Source of the DNA: Pseudomonadota bacterium
GTDB taxonomy: Bacteria > Desulfobacterota > Desulfovibrionia > Desulfovibrionales > Desulfovibrionaceae
NCBI GenBank assembly: GCA_023399375.1
Contig: JAEWPX010000028.1
Span: forward strand, 1 to 22,320
Reading direction: 5' to 3'
DNA length: 22,320 nt
Shown in pieces: positions 15,005 to 22,320 of this stretch. A model generated the notes under the pieces. It was given only the letters and a program-made list of their open reading frames with translations. It did not search any database and was not told the origin of the DNA. A program made the translations under genes and the position numbers. Numbering within the stretch: the first letter of the stretch is position 1; the number at the start of each line of letters is the position of its first letter.

Positions 15005-18000
15005 CTACGGCTTTTCCGTCCTCTCGATGCGAAAAACCATCGCATACAGGGCTGGCGTAAAAAGCAGCGTCAGGATGGTCGCCACGAAGAGTCCGCCCAT
15101 GATGGCCACGGCCATGGGCCCCCAGAAGACGTTGCGCGACAGGGGAATCATGGCCAGGATCGCGGCCAGGGCCGTCAGCACCACCGGACGCGTCCGCCGG
15201 ATGGTCGCGTCGATCACGGCTTCCCGGGCCGCCATGCCTTCCTGAATGTCCTTGCCGATCTGGTCCACCAGGATGACGGTGTTGCGCATGATCATGCCGG
15301 CCAGGGCGAGCACGCCGAGCATGGCCACGAATCCGAAGGGCTGGCGAAACAGCAGCAATGCGCCCACGGCGCCGATCAACCCCAAGGGGGCCGTGGTCAG
15401 CACCAGGAAAAGGCTCGGGAAGCTTTGCACCTGGAACATCAGCAATAGGAGCATGACCCCGCCGGCGACCGGCAACAGGGCGACGATGGAACGGTTGGCC
15501 TTGCCGCTTTCCTCGTAAGCGCCGCCGATCTCGATCCGGTAGCCCGGGGGAAGCGTTTTCTCGACGGGTTTGAGCTTGGGCGCGATCTGCATGGTGACAT
15601 CCGGGGCCTGCACGCCCTCCGCGACTTCCGCCCTTGCCGTGATCGTCAGATCACGGCTTTGCCGCCAGAGAATGGGCTCCTCATACACGTATTCCAACCG
15701 CGCCACCTGGGAGAGGGGAATGATCTTTCCGTCGCGTATGCTGATGGTCAAATCCGCCAGGACTTCCGGCCGCAACCGCTCCTCGGGAACGGCGCGCGTC
15801 ACGACGTTGACCAGCTCGATGCCGTCGCGAACCTGGGTGATGGTGACGCCGGAGAGGAGCGCCTGCAGGGACTCGGCTATGTCCCGCGGAGTGAGCCCGA
15901 GGACCCTGGCCCGATCCTGGTCCACGACCAGCCGGATCGCCCGGGCCTGCTCGTTCCAGTCCAGGTTGACGTCCACGGTGTTGGGGTTGGCGCGCATGAT
16001 GTCGCGGACCTGATACGCGATTTCCCGCACCCGCTTCGCGTCGGGCCCGATGACGCGAAACTGGACGGGATAGCCGACCGGCGGCCCCAGAAACAGCGTC
16101 GTCACGCGCACCCTGGCCTCGGGGAGTCCGCCCTGGGCGGCAAAGGCTTCGATGCGGGCCTTGACGCGGTCACGGGCGGCGGCGTCCGTCGTATTGAGCA
16201 CGATGATGCCGTAGCTGATGTCGGGCAGTTCCGGAGCCATGGGCAAAAACCAGCGGGGCGCGCCCGAGCCGATGTAGCTGGTGTATGTCTCGACTTCCCG
16301 GTCCCCCTTGCAAAAGCGTTCCATGTCTTCCACGGCCTTGGCCGTCGCTTTGAACGCGGATCCGGCGGGCAGGCGCACTTCGACCAAGAGCTCGGGCCGG
16401 GTGGAGGACGGGAAGAATTGGCGCGACACGAAGGAGAAGCCGACAATGGAGGCGAGAAAGAGGAGCGAGGTCAGGCAGACGACCGTCTTGCGATGTGCGA
16501 CGCACCAGGCGACGAGGCGACGCAGCCGGAGATAGATCGGTGTCCGGTAGATGGCGTGCGGATCCCCATGCCCGATGCCGTGGAAATCCGGCAGCAACTT
16601 GAGGCCAAGGTAGGGCGTGAACACGACGGCCACCAGCCAGGACGTCGCCAGGGCGATGGCTACGACCCAGAAGATGCCGCCCGCGTATTCGCCCGAGGAG
16701 GATTTGGCGAATCCCACGGGCAGGAAGCCTGCCGCCGTGACCAGCGTGCCGGTGAGCATGGGAAAGGCCGTGGCGGTCCAGGCGAACGTGGCGGCCTTGA
16801 CCCGGTCGAACCCCTGCTCCATTTTGACCACCATCATTTCCACCGAAATGATGGCGTCGTCGACCAGAAGCCCCAGGGCGATGATGAGCGCGCCGAGGGA
16901 AATGCGTTCCAGGCTTATGCCGAGCGCGCTCATGACGGTCATGACCATGGCCAGCACCAGCGGCACGGCGAGCGCCACCACGATGCCCGTGCGCCAGCCC
17001 AGGGACAGGAAGCTCACGGCCAGCACGATGACCAGCGCTTCGACGAACGACCGGATGAACTCGAACACGGATTCGTCGACGACCTGCGGCTGGTCGGCGA
17101 CGCGGCTGATCTCGAAGCCGAGCGGCAGGTCCTCCTTGATGTGGTCCATGGCGGCGTCCAGGTTGCGCCCCAGTTCCAGGATGTTGCCGCCCTTGGCCAT
17201 GACCACGCCCAGGGCGATGCCGGGCTTGCCTTCATGGCGGGTGACGAATGTCGGGGGATCCTGCGGGCCACGGTGGAAGGTCGCGATGTCTCCCAGACGA
17301 AAGACCTTGCCTCCGCTTGCGACAGGCACTTCGGCCAGGGCGTCGACGCCCTTGAGCGCGCCGTCCACGCGGATGTAGACGGAGTCGGTGGCCGTCTCCA
17401 GGGCGCCGGCCGGCGTCACTTCGTTTTGCTTGGCGATGGAGTCGAAGACGGCCTGGGGCGCGATTCCCAACGTGGCCAGCTTGGCGTTGCTGATCTCCAC
17501 GAAGATGCATTCGGTTTGCTCGCCGTAAAACCGCACCTTGGTCACCGAAGGCACCCGAAGCAGGGCCTGCCGGATGCGTTCGGCCTCGTCCTTGAGCTGG
17601 CGCATGGTGAAGTCCGGGCCGGTCAGGACATACAGCACGGAATCCACGTCGCCGAACTCGTCGTTGAAGATGGGCCCAAGGACGCCGGACGGAAGATTGG
17701 ATTTGATGTCCCCCACACGTTTGCGAACCTGGTACCAGCATTCCCGCACTTCGGAGGCGGGCGTGGATTCCAGGATCTCGAGCTTCATGACCACGCTGCC
17801 TGGCCTGGAATAGGTGTGCACCTTGTCGAAGTAGGGCACTTCCTGCAGTTTTTTCTCGATGGGATCGGCCACGAGACGCTGCATCTCGTCGGCCGTGGCG
17901 CCTGGCCACGCCGCGCCGATGATCATCTGTTTCACCGTGAAATCGGGGTCTTCGGCCCTCCCGAGATGGAGATACGACCAGACCCCGGACAGGGAGACGA

Positions 18001-18067
18001 GGAGAATGAGAAACAGGGTGAGCGGACGGTGGGTGACGGCCCACTCGGACAGGTTGATCCCTTTCAC
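15005..18067 (-). CDS. RND-family efflux pump inner-membrane subunit
   Basis: This is a complete 1020-residue RND transporter. TM1 is at about 14-34, followed by the first large periplasmic region (about 35-335), TM2-TM6, a cytoplasmic crossing helix, the second periplasmic region and TM7-TM12. The proton-relay pair D403/D404 sits in TM4 (GLLVDDAIISVEMM). The length and periplasmic blocks fit the AcrB/MexB-like drug and organic compound class more than CusA-type metal pumps. The start is GTG, and its GTGA overlaps the adaptor stop by four bases, indicating coupling. No outer-membrane TolC-type channel gene is adjacent, so a channel encoded elsewhere must complete the pump. Substrates cannot be inferred. 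Confidence 0.95.
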   Translation of the reverse strand: MKGINLSEWAVTHRPLTLFLILLVSLSGVWSYLHLGRAEDPDFTVKQMIIGAAWPGATADEMQRLVADPIEKKLQEVPYFDKVHTYSRPGSVVMKLEILESTPASEVRECWYQVRKRVGDIKSNLPSGVLGPIFNDEFGDVDSVLYVLTGPDFTMRQLKDEAERIRQALLRVPSVTKVRFYGEQTECIFVEISNAKLATLGIAPQAVFDSIAKQNEVTPAGALETATDSVYIRVDGALKGVDALAEVPVASGGKVFRLGDIATFHRGPQDPPTFVTRHEGKPGIALGVVMAKGGNILELGRNLDAAMDHIKEDLPLGFEISRVADQPQVVDESVFEFIRSFVEALVIVLAVSFLSLGWRTGIVVALAVPLVLAMVMTVMSALGISLERISLGALIIALGLLVDDAIISVEMMVVKMEQGFDRVKAATFAWTATAFPMLTGTLVTAAGFLPVGFAKSSSGEYAGGIFWVVAIALATSWLVAVVFTPYLGLKLLPDFHGIGHGDPHAIYRTPIYLRLRRLVAWCVAHRKTVVCLTSLLFLASIVGFSFVSRQFFPSSTRPELLVEVRLPAGSAFKATAKAVEDMERFCKGDREVETYTSYIGSGAPRWFLPMAPELPDISYGIIVLNTTDAAARDRVKARIEAFAAQGGLPEARVRVTTLFLGPPVGYPVQFRVIGPDAKRVREIAYQVRDIMRANPNTVDVNLDWNEQARAIRLVVDQDRARVLGLTPRDIAESLQALLSGVTITQVRDGIELVNVVTRAVPEERLRPEVLADLTISIRDGKIIPLSQVARLEYVYEEPILWRQSRDLTITARAEVAEGVQAPDVTMQIAPKLKPVEKTLPPGYRIEIGGAYEESGKANRSIVALLPVAGGVMLLLLMFQVQSFPSLFLVLTTAPLGLIGAVGALLLFRQPFGFVAMLGVLALAGMIMRNTVILVDQIGKDIQEGMAAREAVIDATIRRTRPVVLTALAAILAMIPLSRNVFWGPMAVAIMGGLFVATILTLLFTPALYAMVFRIERTEKP

Positions 18068-19191
18068 CGGGCTTCCTCCGTCTCCCCGCCGGCCAGGCGA
18101 ACGGTCAGTCCCTTGTCGAGCTTTTGGACGCCCGAGGTGACGATGATGTCGCCGGGTTCGAGCTGCCCCCGCACAAAGGCATCCCCCTGCGTGTAATGGT
18201 CCACCGCGACGGCGACAAAGGTCAGTTGCCCGGTCTGCGCCCGCACGCGCCAGACGCCGGGCCCATTCCCCTGGTTGAGCAGGGCGCTTGCCGGGATGCG
18301 TGCGGTCGGGGCGCCGGCGGCCTCGGAGAGGTGGAGGGTGGCCGTCATGCCCAGGTGCACGGCGGCGTCGGCGTCAGGCAGCGAATACCGCACGGCATAG
18401 GTTCTGGTGGCCGGATCGGCAGACGGGGAGGTCTCCCGCAGCACGGCCTTGTAACGGGCGTCCCGGTTTGACCAGAGGGAGATTTCCGCCTGCGTCTCCT
18501 TGATGTCCTGGAGGCGGCGTTCGGGAATGTCGACCAGAACTTCCAAGGCGCCCTTCCGGGCCACGGTGACGACGCTCTGGCCTTGGGAAACGACCTGGCC
18601 GGCCTCGGCGCTCGTCTTGGTGACCACGCCGTCCGTGCTGGCGAGCAGTTTGGCATAGCCGAGCTGGCTCATGGCCAGCCTGAGGGCACTGTCGGCCCGC
18701 TCCACGCGCGACCGGGCTTCCTCTGCCGACAGGTGCTTGAGATCGTATTCGGACTGGCTGGCCACCTGCTTGGAGAGGAGCGTCGCATAGCGCTTTTCGT
18801 CGCTTGTGGCTTGGTCCCTGTTGGAAAGGGCCGCCTTCAGTTCCGCCTGCGCGCTCTCCACGGAGAGACGGAGATCCTTTTCGTCCAAGGTCGCCAGCGC
18901 CTGGCCTTCCCTCACATGGTCCCCGACATCCACCAGGCGTTTCTCGATGCGACCGCCCACCCGAAAGGATTCCTGCACTTCGTGGCGCGCCACGATGACG
19001 CCGGGGTACGTCCGGCTTTGCGTCCCCTTGTCCATGACGATCCGCATGGTGCTGACCACAGGCCGGAAGGGGGGGCTGGACTTGGCTTCGTGACAACCGG
19101 CGAGAACAAGGCTCAGTGCCGCCGTGACAAGCAGCGCACGGCAATACGGTGCAAAATCTTTCGCCAGGGCGAATGTGTGCTTTAAGGACAT
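18064..19191 (-). CDS. RND efflux periplasmic adaptor (membrane fusion) lipoprotein
   Basis: This 375-residue adaptor has a lipoprotein signal: LSLVLAGC places the lipidated cysteine at residue 33. It then shows the usual order. A biotinyl-lipoyl half motif (GGRIEKRLVDVGDHVREGQ) comes first, followed by an alpha-helical hairpin (about 105-170, coiled-coil-like, Ala/Glu/Arg-rich). The second lipoyl half (STDGVVTKTSAEAGQVV) and the beta-barrel and membrane-proximal domains follow. It links the inner-membrane pump to an outer-membrane channel. It starts 37 bases after the TetR gene and overlaps the RND gene by four bases, so the three form one operon. Confidence 0.94.
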   Translation of the reverse strand: MSLKHTFALAKDFAPYCRALLVTAALSLVLAGCHEAKSSPPFRPVVSTMRIVMDKGTQSRTYPGVIVARHEVQESFRVGGRIEKRLVDVGDHVREGQALATLDEKDLRLSVESAQAELKAALSNRDQATSDEKRYATLLSKQVASQSEYDLKHLSAEEARSRVERADSALRLAMSQLGYAKLLASTDGVVTKTSAEAGQVVSQGQSVVTVARKGALEVLVDIPERRLQDIKETQAEISLWSNRDARYKAVLRETSPSADPATRTYAVRYSLPDADAAVHLGMTATLHLSEAAGAPTARIPASALLNQGNGPGVWRVRAQTGQLTFVAVAVDHYTQGDAFVRGQLEPGDIIVTSGVQKLDKGLTVRLAGGETEEAR

Positions 19192-19228
19192 GGAAGGACC
19201 ATCCTAATCTTGCGTTGTAAGCTTTGTG

Positions 19229-19864
19229 TTATTTGTCACACGAGATGAGCCCGTGCAAAATGAGATCGAGCAATTGGTCGAGATCTTCATCGAGACTGTC
19301 CTGCCCGCAGTCATTTTCTTCATCGTTGATCTCGTGTTCGAGAAGCGACGGATAGATAAAGACTGCAAGTGAGCCATGAACGGCTTTTGCCATCTTGAGG
19401 CTATTGACATGTCTGAACTCACCGGAGGCGATGCCTTGCTCTATGATGATTTTCAGCAAGTCCTTTATGCGCTCGCTGTGGCCCTGGATTACGGACCAGT
19501 GTTCATCCATGGCAACGGAAACCATGTCATACAAACGCTTTTCCTTGATGATGCTGCTTTTGACCGTCTTGTGATATTCTATGATGAAACGTTTCAAGCG
19601 TTCTGTTGGAGAGCCATCTCTGACCAGGGATTCCCAGCATTGCGATTCAATATGATGGACAAGACGGTCGCAGATCGCTTCATTGATACTCGCCTTGGAG
19701 GGAAAGTATCTGTAGATATTCGCCTGGCTCATGCCAAGTTCCTTGGCGATGTCGGTAACGGTTGTTTTGGCGTATCCCATTTGGCGGAATATGTTCTCGG
19801 CAGTCTCAATGATGTGGAGTTTGATTGCCGCAGCATCGGATGCAGTTGTTTTTTTTCGTCCCAT
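19229..19864 (-). CDS. TetR/AcrR-family transcriptional regulator of the efflux operon
   Basis: This 211-residue protein has an N-terminal helix-turn-helix (about 18-65): ETAENIFRQMGYAKTTVTDIA, then the recognition part MSQANIYRYFPSKASINEAI. The C-terminal ligand and dimer domain is helical and ends in an acidic tail. As first gene of the regulator-adaptor-pump operon it probably represses its own promoter until a pump substrate binds. Its DNA is far less GC-rich than the neighbours: two sampled 60-base rows give 48% and 43% GC, against 72% for a row in the pump gene. That suggests a different origin or relaxed codon use. No clean operator palindrome was identified. Confidence 0.93.
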   Translation of the reverse strand: MGRKKTTASDAAAIKLHIIETAENIFRQMGYAKTTVTDIAKELGMSQANIYRYFPSKASINEAICDRLVHHIESQCWESLVRDGSPTERLKRFIIEYHKTVKSSIIKEKRLYDMVSVAMDEHWSVIQGHSERIKDLLKIIIEQGIASGEFRHVNSLKMAKAVHGSLAVFIYPSLLEHEINDEENDCGQDSLDEDLDQLLDLILHGLISCDK

Positions 19865-19931
19865 GTGTCCGCCTTCGGGCCGGTGAATCTTGGGGTGGTC
19901 TTCCCTGGCCAGCTTTAAAATTTAATGATGA

Positions 19932-19960
19932 TTTTTAATTTTTTTCATTTTTCATGTCAA
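19932..19960 (-). promoter_or_regulatory. Promoter of the TetR-adaptor-RND operon
   Basis: The minus strand reads TTGACA (19960-19955), a perfect -35, then a 17-base A-rich spacer and TAAAAA (19937-19932). It sits in an A/T tract that stands out against the GC-rich surroundings. Transcription would start near 19925, about 60 bases before the TetR ATG. Confidence 0.7.
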
Positions 19961-20127
19961 TAAAAAACAGGCCGGCTCAAAAGAGGGGACGCGCTCTGGG
20001 GAACAGTGTGAATTTCAAAGAAAGTTTTGGGAGGTTGGCCTGCTTTGTGGATTTGCTCCGCAGGCCCGTGGCTTGAACGTGGGATGGGATCGACGGAGAT
20101 GGGATGTCTTGAAGAGTAAATGGCTAG

Positions 20128-20168
20128 AGAGCCCACGTCGTCCCGAGTAGAAGGGCGACGTGGGCTCT
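20128..20168. terminator. Long inverted repeat, candidate terminator of the flavoprotein gene
   Basis: AGAGCCCACGTCG (20128-20140) is the perfect reverse complement of CGACGTGGGCTCT (20156-20168). CCC/GGG inside the loop can extend the stem past a bulge. On the plus strand TTTTGGG follows; on the minus strand the tail is only TCTAGCCATTT. It lies 60 bases past the flavoprotein stop, so it most likely ends that minus-strand transcript, although the T tract is weak. Confidence 0.6.
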
Positions 20169-20228
20169 TTTGGGCGATTTCCTTGCCCCGGATGGCTGGA
20201 CAAGGAAGCTGGAGACATGAACGCGCCG

Positions 20229-21929
20229 CTAGGCGGTCTTCTCCTTCTTCCAGTACGGATGGGCGAGATCCTCGAAGGCCGAAAGCGCGGCGGTCGAGCC
20301 GTCGCCCACGGCCGTGACGATCTGGCGCGCGCCGCCCGTCACGTCGCCCGCGGCGTAGATGCGCGGAATCGAGGTGCGCTTTGCCCGGTCCGTCTTGATG
20401 AAGCCGTCGGCGTCGAGGGTGAGCCCCAGCTCCTCGGCGATTTCCGTGTTGGGCGTAAGCCCGATGGCCACGAACACCGCGTCGGTCGCAACGACCTGTT
20501 CGGTCTCGTCCGCGACGTTTTTTACTTTGACGCCCGTCACCTTGTTGTCCTCGCCGAGGATCTCCTCCACCACGGCGTTCAATAGCGTCTTGACGCCTTC
20601 CTTGGCCACGGCGTCCACAAGGTGCTTCTCGGCCCGGAATTCTCCACGGCGGTGGATTACCGTCACGTCCACACCGAGGTTTTTCAGGTGCAACGCGTCG
20701 GTGAGCGCCGTGTTGCCGCCGCCGACCACCACGGCCTTCTTGTCGCGGTAGAGATAGCCGTCGCAGGTCGAACAATAGCTCACGCCAAAGCCGAAATAGC
20801 GGTCCTCGCCCGGCACGCCGAGCTTCTTCCAGGCCGCACCCGTGGCCAGGATGAGCGCCCGCGCCACGTACACCATCTTGTCCGTATAGACCTCGACGTG
20901 CTTGCCGACCTTGACCTCCTCGATGCCCTCGCCCTCGTGCACGTCGGCATAGCCGCGCGCCTGTTTGGCGATCATCTCCATAAGCTGCTTGCCCGGCACG
21001 TTGGCGAAGCCCGGATAGTTTTCCACCACGGGCGTGAGCGCCACCTGGCCGCCGATGACGTTTTTCTCCAGCACCACCGCCGAAAGCCCGCTGCGCACGG
21101 CGTACATCGCCGCCGTCAGCCCCGCCGGCCCGGCCCCGGCCACGACCACGTCCACTTCCTGGACCTCCAGGCCGTCCGGCGCGCCCATGCCCATGCCGCG
21201 CTGCTGCGACAGGAATTCCTCCGCGCTCTTGAGCGTCACGAGCTCCACCACGAACCGCTCCTCGGGCACGAGCCCGAGCACCTGAAAATCGTCGTTGATA
21301 AAGGTGTGGGGCACCGAGCCCACACTGAACTTCGCGGCCAACTCCGTGTGCTGGGAAATGTCCACACAGGACGCCGACACGAGATCCGGCCGCTCGATGG
21401 CGCAGTGGAAGGCATGGCTCACCTGGCCGGGACAATACGGACACGACGGGCTCACGAACACCTTGACGTCGCGCTTCTCCTCGAGCTCCCCGAGCAGCTG
21501 CCGCGAGATCTGACCCAGCCCGCTCTTGCCCACGGACAGGCGCATGATCGTCTCGATGAGCGTGCGCGCCTCTTCCCCGAGCGGCGCGCCCAGGTAGCGG
21601 ATGCGGTAACGGTCCGGCGCCAAAAGCAACGTCGGCGAAAAATCCACCCCGTACAGCTTGGCCGCGTCGCCGTCCAACGGTTCGGAGCGGACCGTGATCT
21701 TCGGCGTCAGCTCCGCAAGCTCCCGGCACAGCGATTCCATGAACGTGTTGTACGGCGCGTTCCGCTTGGGATCGGTAAAGACGACAAGCTCGACCGGCTC
21801 CTGCATCGGTTCGAAAAATTTGGTCAATTCCGCAAGGTTGTCCTCGGGGATCAGGCGCTTGGGCTTCTGCTCTTCCGCCTTCTTCGCATCCTTGGGCTTT
21901 TTGTTCTTGTCGCTGCCGAAAAGGGCCAT
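20229..21929 (-). CDS. AhpF-like thioredoxin reductase with two N-terminal thioredoxin folds
   Basis: This 566-residue flavoprotein starts with a Lys-rich segment (8-24). A first thioredoxin-like fold lacking a CxxC pair (about 30-130) follows, then a second glutaredoxin/thioredoxin fold with active-site CPYC (C163, C166). The C-terminal thioredoxin-reductase module (about 255-560) has the FAD motif GAGPAG at 265-270, redox pair CSTC (C386, C389), NAD(P)H motif GGGNTA at 403-408 and AAGDV ending at V530. This is the AhpF layout, in which electrons pass from NAD(P)H through FAD and both disulfides to a partner such as AhpC. No ahpC or thioredoxin gene is adjacent. The ATG at 21929 has AAGGAG upstream. 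It is cytoplasmic, with a likely role in peroxide or disulfide stress. Confidence 0.93.
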   Translation of the reverse strand: MALFGSDKNKKPKDAKKAEEQKPKRLIPEDNLAELTKFFEPMQEPVELVVFTDPKRNAPYNTFMESLCRELAELTPKITVRSEPLDGDAAKLYGVDFSPTLLLAPDRYRIRYLGAPLGEEARTLIETIMRLSVGKSGLGQISRQLLGELEEKRDVKVFVSPSCPYCPGQVSHAFHCAIERPDLVSASCVDISQHTELAAKFSVGSVPHTFINDDFQVLGLVPEERFVVELVTLKSAEEFLSQQRGMGMGAPDGLEVQEVDVVVAGAGPAGLTAAMYAVRSGLSAVVLEKNVIGGQVALTPVVENYPGFANVPGKQLMEMIAKQARGYADVHEGEGIEEVKVGKHVEVYTDKMVYVARALILATGAAWKKLGVPGEDRYFGFGVSYCSTCDGYLYRDKKAVVVGGGNTALTDALHLKNLGVDVTVIHRRGEFRAEKHLVDAVAKEGVKTLLNAVVEEILGEDNKVTGVKVKNVADETEQVVATDAVFVAIGLTPNTEIAEELGLTLDADGFIKTDRAKRTSIPRIYAAGDVTGGARQIVTAVGDGSTAALSAFEDLAHPYWKKEKTA

Positions 21930-21969
21930 GATGGCGCTCCTTGAAGTCGTTTCCCGGACAGGGCCGTCC

Positions 21970-22000
21970 ATTATGTAGCCCAAGGCGCACCGTAGCGCAA
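21970..22000 (-). promoter_or_regulatory. Possible promoter of the flavoprotein gene
   Basis: The minus strand has CATAAT (21975-21970, 5 of 6) with TTGCGC (22000-21995) upstream. The 19-base spacer is longer than ideal. The predicted leader is about 33 bases. Confidence 0.3.
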
Positions 22001-22119
22001 ACCATGCGGGTGCCGCCGCCGCGATTTCCCTTGCCGGGCGGGGAAAAAAGATTAGAACGAATCACAGGGAACCAGGGAGTCCGGTCCGGGGGGGCCGGGA
22101 AAGCCAGGGGGAGACAGCC

Positions 22120-22239
22120 ATGAAAGATGCGCTCATCGCAGCCGCATTGGTCTTTTTCGCCGCCATCATGCTTTTGTTCCCGTCCGCTTGGGAACCCGTC
22201 ACCGACGCCGAAGCCAGATTGCTCGACGAGGAGAAGTAA
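22120..22239 (+). CDS. Small single-pass membrane peptide, 39 residues
   Basis: The ATG at 22120 opens a 39-residue frame starting MKDALIAAALVFF and ending with the acidic segment TDAEARLLDEEK before TAA. Residues about 4-22 form one hydrophobic membrane helix. GGGGGAG lies seven bases upstream as a good ribosome binding site. It is divergent from the flavoprotein gene. Such short anchored peptides are often missed by gene callers. I recognise no family, and the contig ends about 40 bases later. Confidence 0.55.
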   Translation: MKDALIAAALVFFAAIMLLFPSAWEPVTDAEARLLDEEK

Positions 22240-22276
22240 GGGAAAGGGGCAGGAGCAGGGGAGAAGACGCCTCTGG

Positions 22277-22320
<44 letters not shown>

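Noticed and set aside
15659..18196. 845-residue plus-strand open frame antisense to the RND pump
   Set aside because: It is Asp/Gly/His/Gln-rich shadow translation of a high-GC gene. The minus strand encodes a complete RND transporter.

Overview
The window looks like a chromosomal contig from a high-GC Desulfovibrionales sulfate reducer (Desulfovibrio/Solidesulfovibrio type). This is judged from the YidC, Jag, CheV and FmdE/DUF364 protein types and the GC-rich codon use; no search was run. Both ends run into homopolymers (36 C at the start, 43 G at the end) right next to the same short motif, so they are probably assembly or sequencing ends, not biology.

Layout. Positions 75-3629 (minus strand) hold the conserved rpmH-rnpA-yidD-yidC-jag block: ribosomal protein L34, the RNase P protein, and membrane-insertion and RNA-binding proteins. 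Here rpmH appears to lie entirely inside rnpA in another reading frame. A small membrane ORF precedes the block. A plus-strand initiator tRNA with its own promoter and terminator follows (4020-4184).

Positions 4345-9413 (minus strand) form a four-gene run: TonB-dependent receptor, DUF4213/DUF364 protein, FmdE-type zinc-ribbon protein and periplasmic binding protein. It looks like an uptake and handling system for a metal or metal chelate. No ABC permease or ATPase is encoded here. About 385 bases of GC-rich, hairpin-forming leader precede the receptor. cheV (chemotaxis) lies at 10316-11305 beyond a gene-poor stretch.

Positions 11689-12892 (plus strand) hold a DUF318/ArsP-like permease whose promoter overlaps a palindrome. 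An exported cyclase-family enzyme follows on the same strand. An exported alpha/beta hydrolase converges on it from the minus strand.

Positions 15005-19864 (minus strand) are a TetR regulator-adaptor-RND pump operon. The regulator is much more AT-rich than the pump. The window ends with an AhpF/thioredoxin-reductase-like flavoprotein (20229-21929) and a divergent 39-residue membrane peptide gene.

The strongest unusual observation is the rpmH-within-rnpA nesting behind one shared ribosome binding site. The receptor/DUF364/FmdE/binding-protein cluster with its structured leader is the best candidate for an under-described system.
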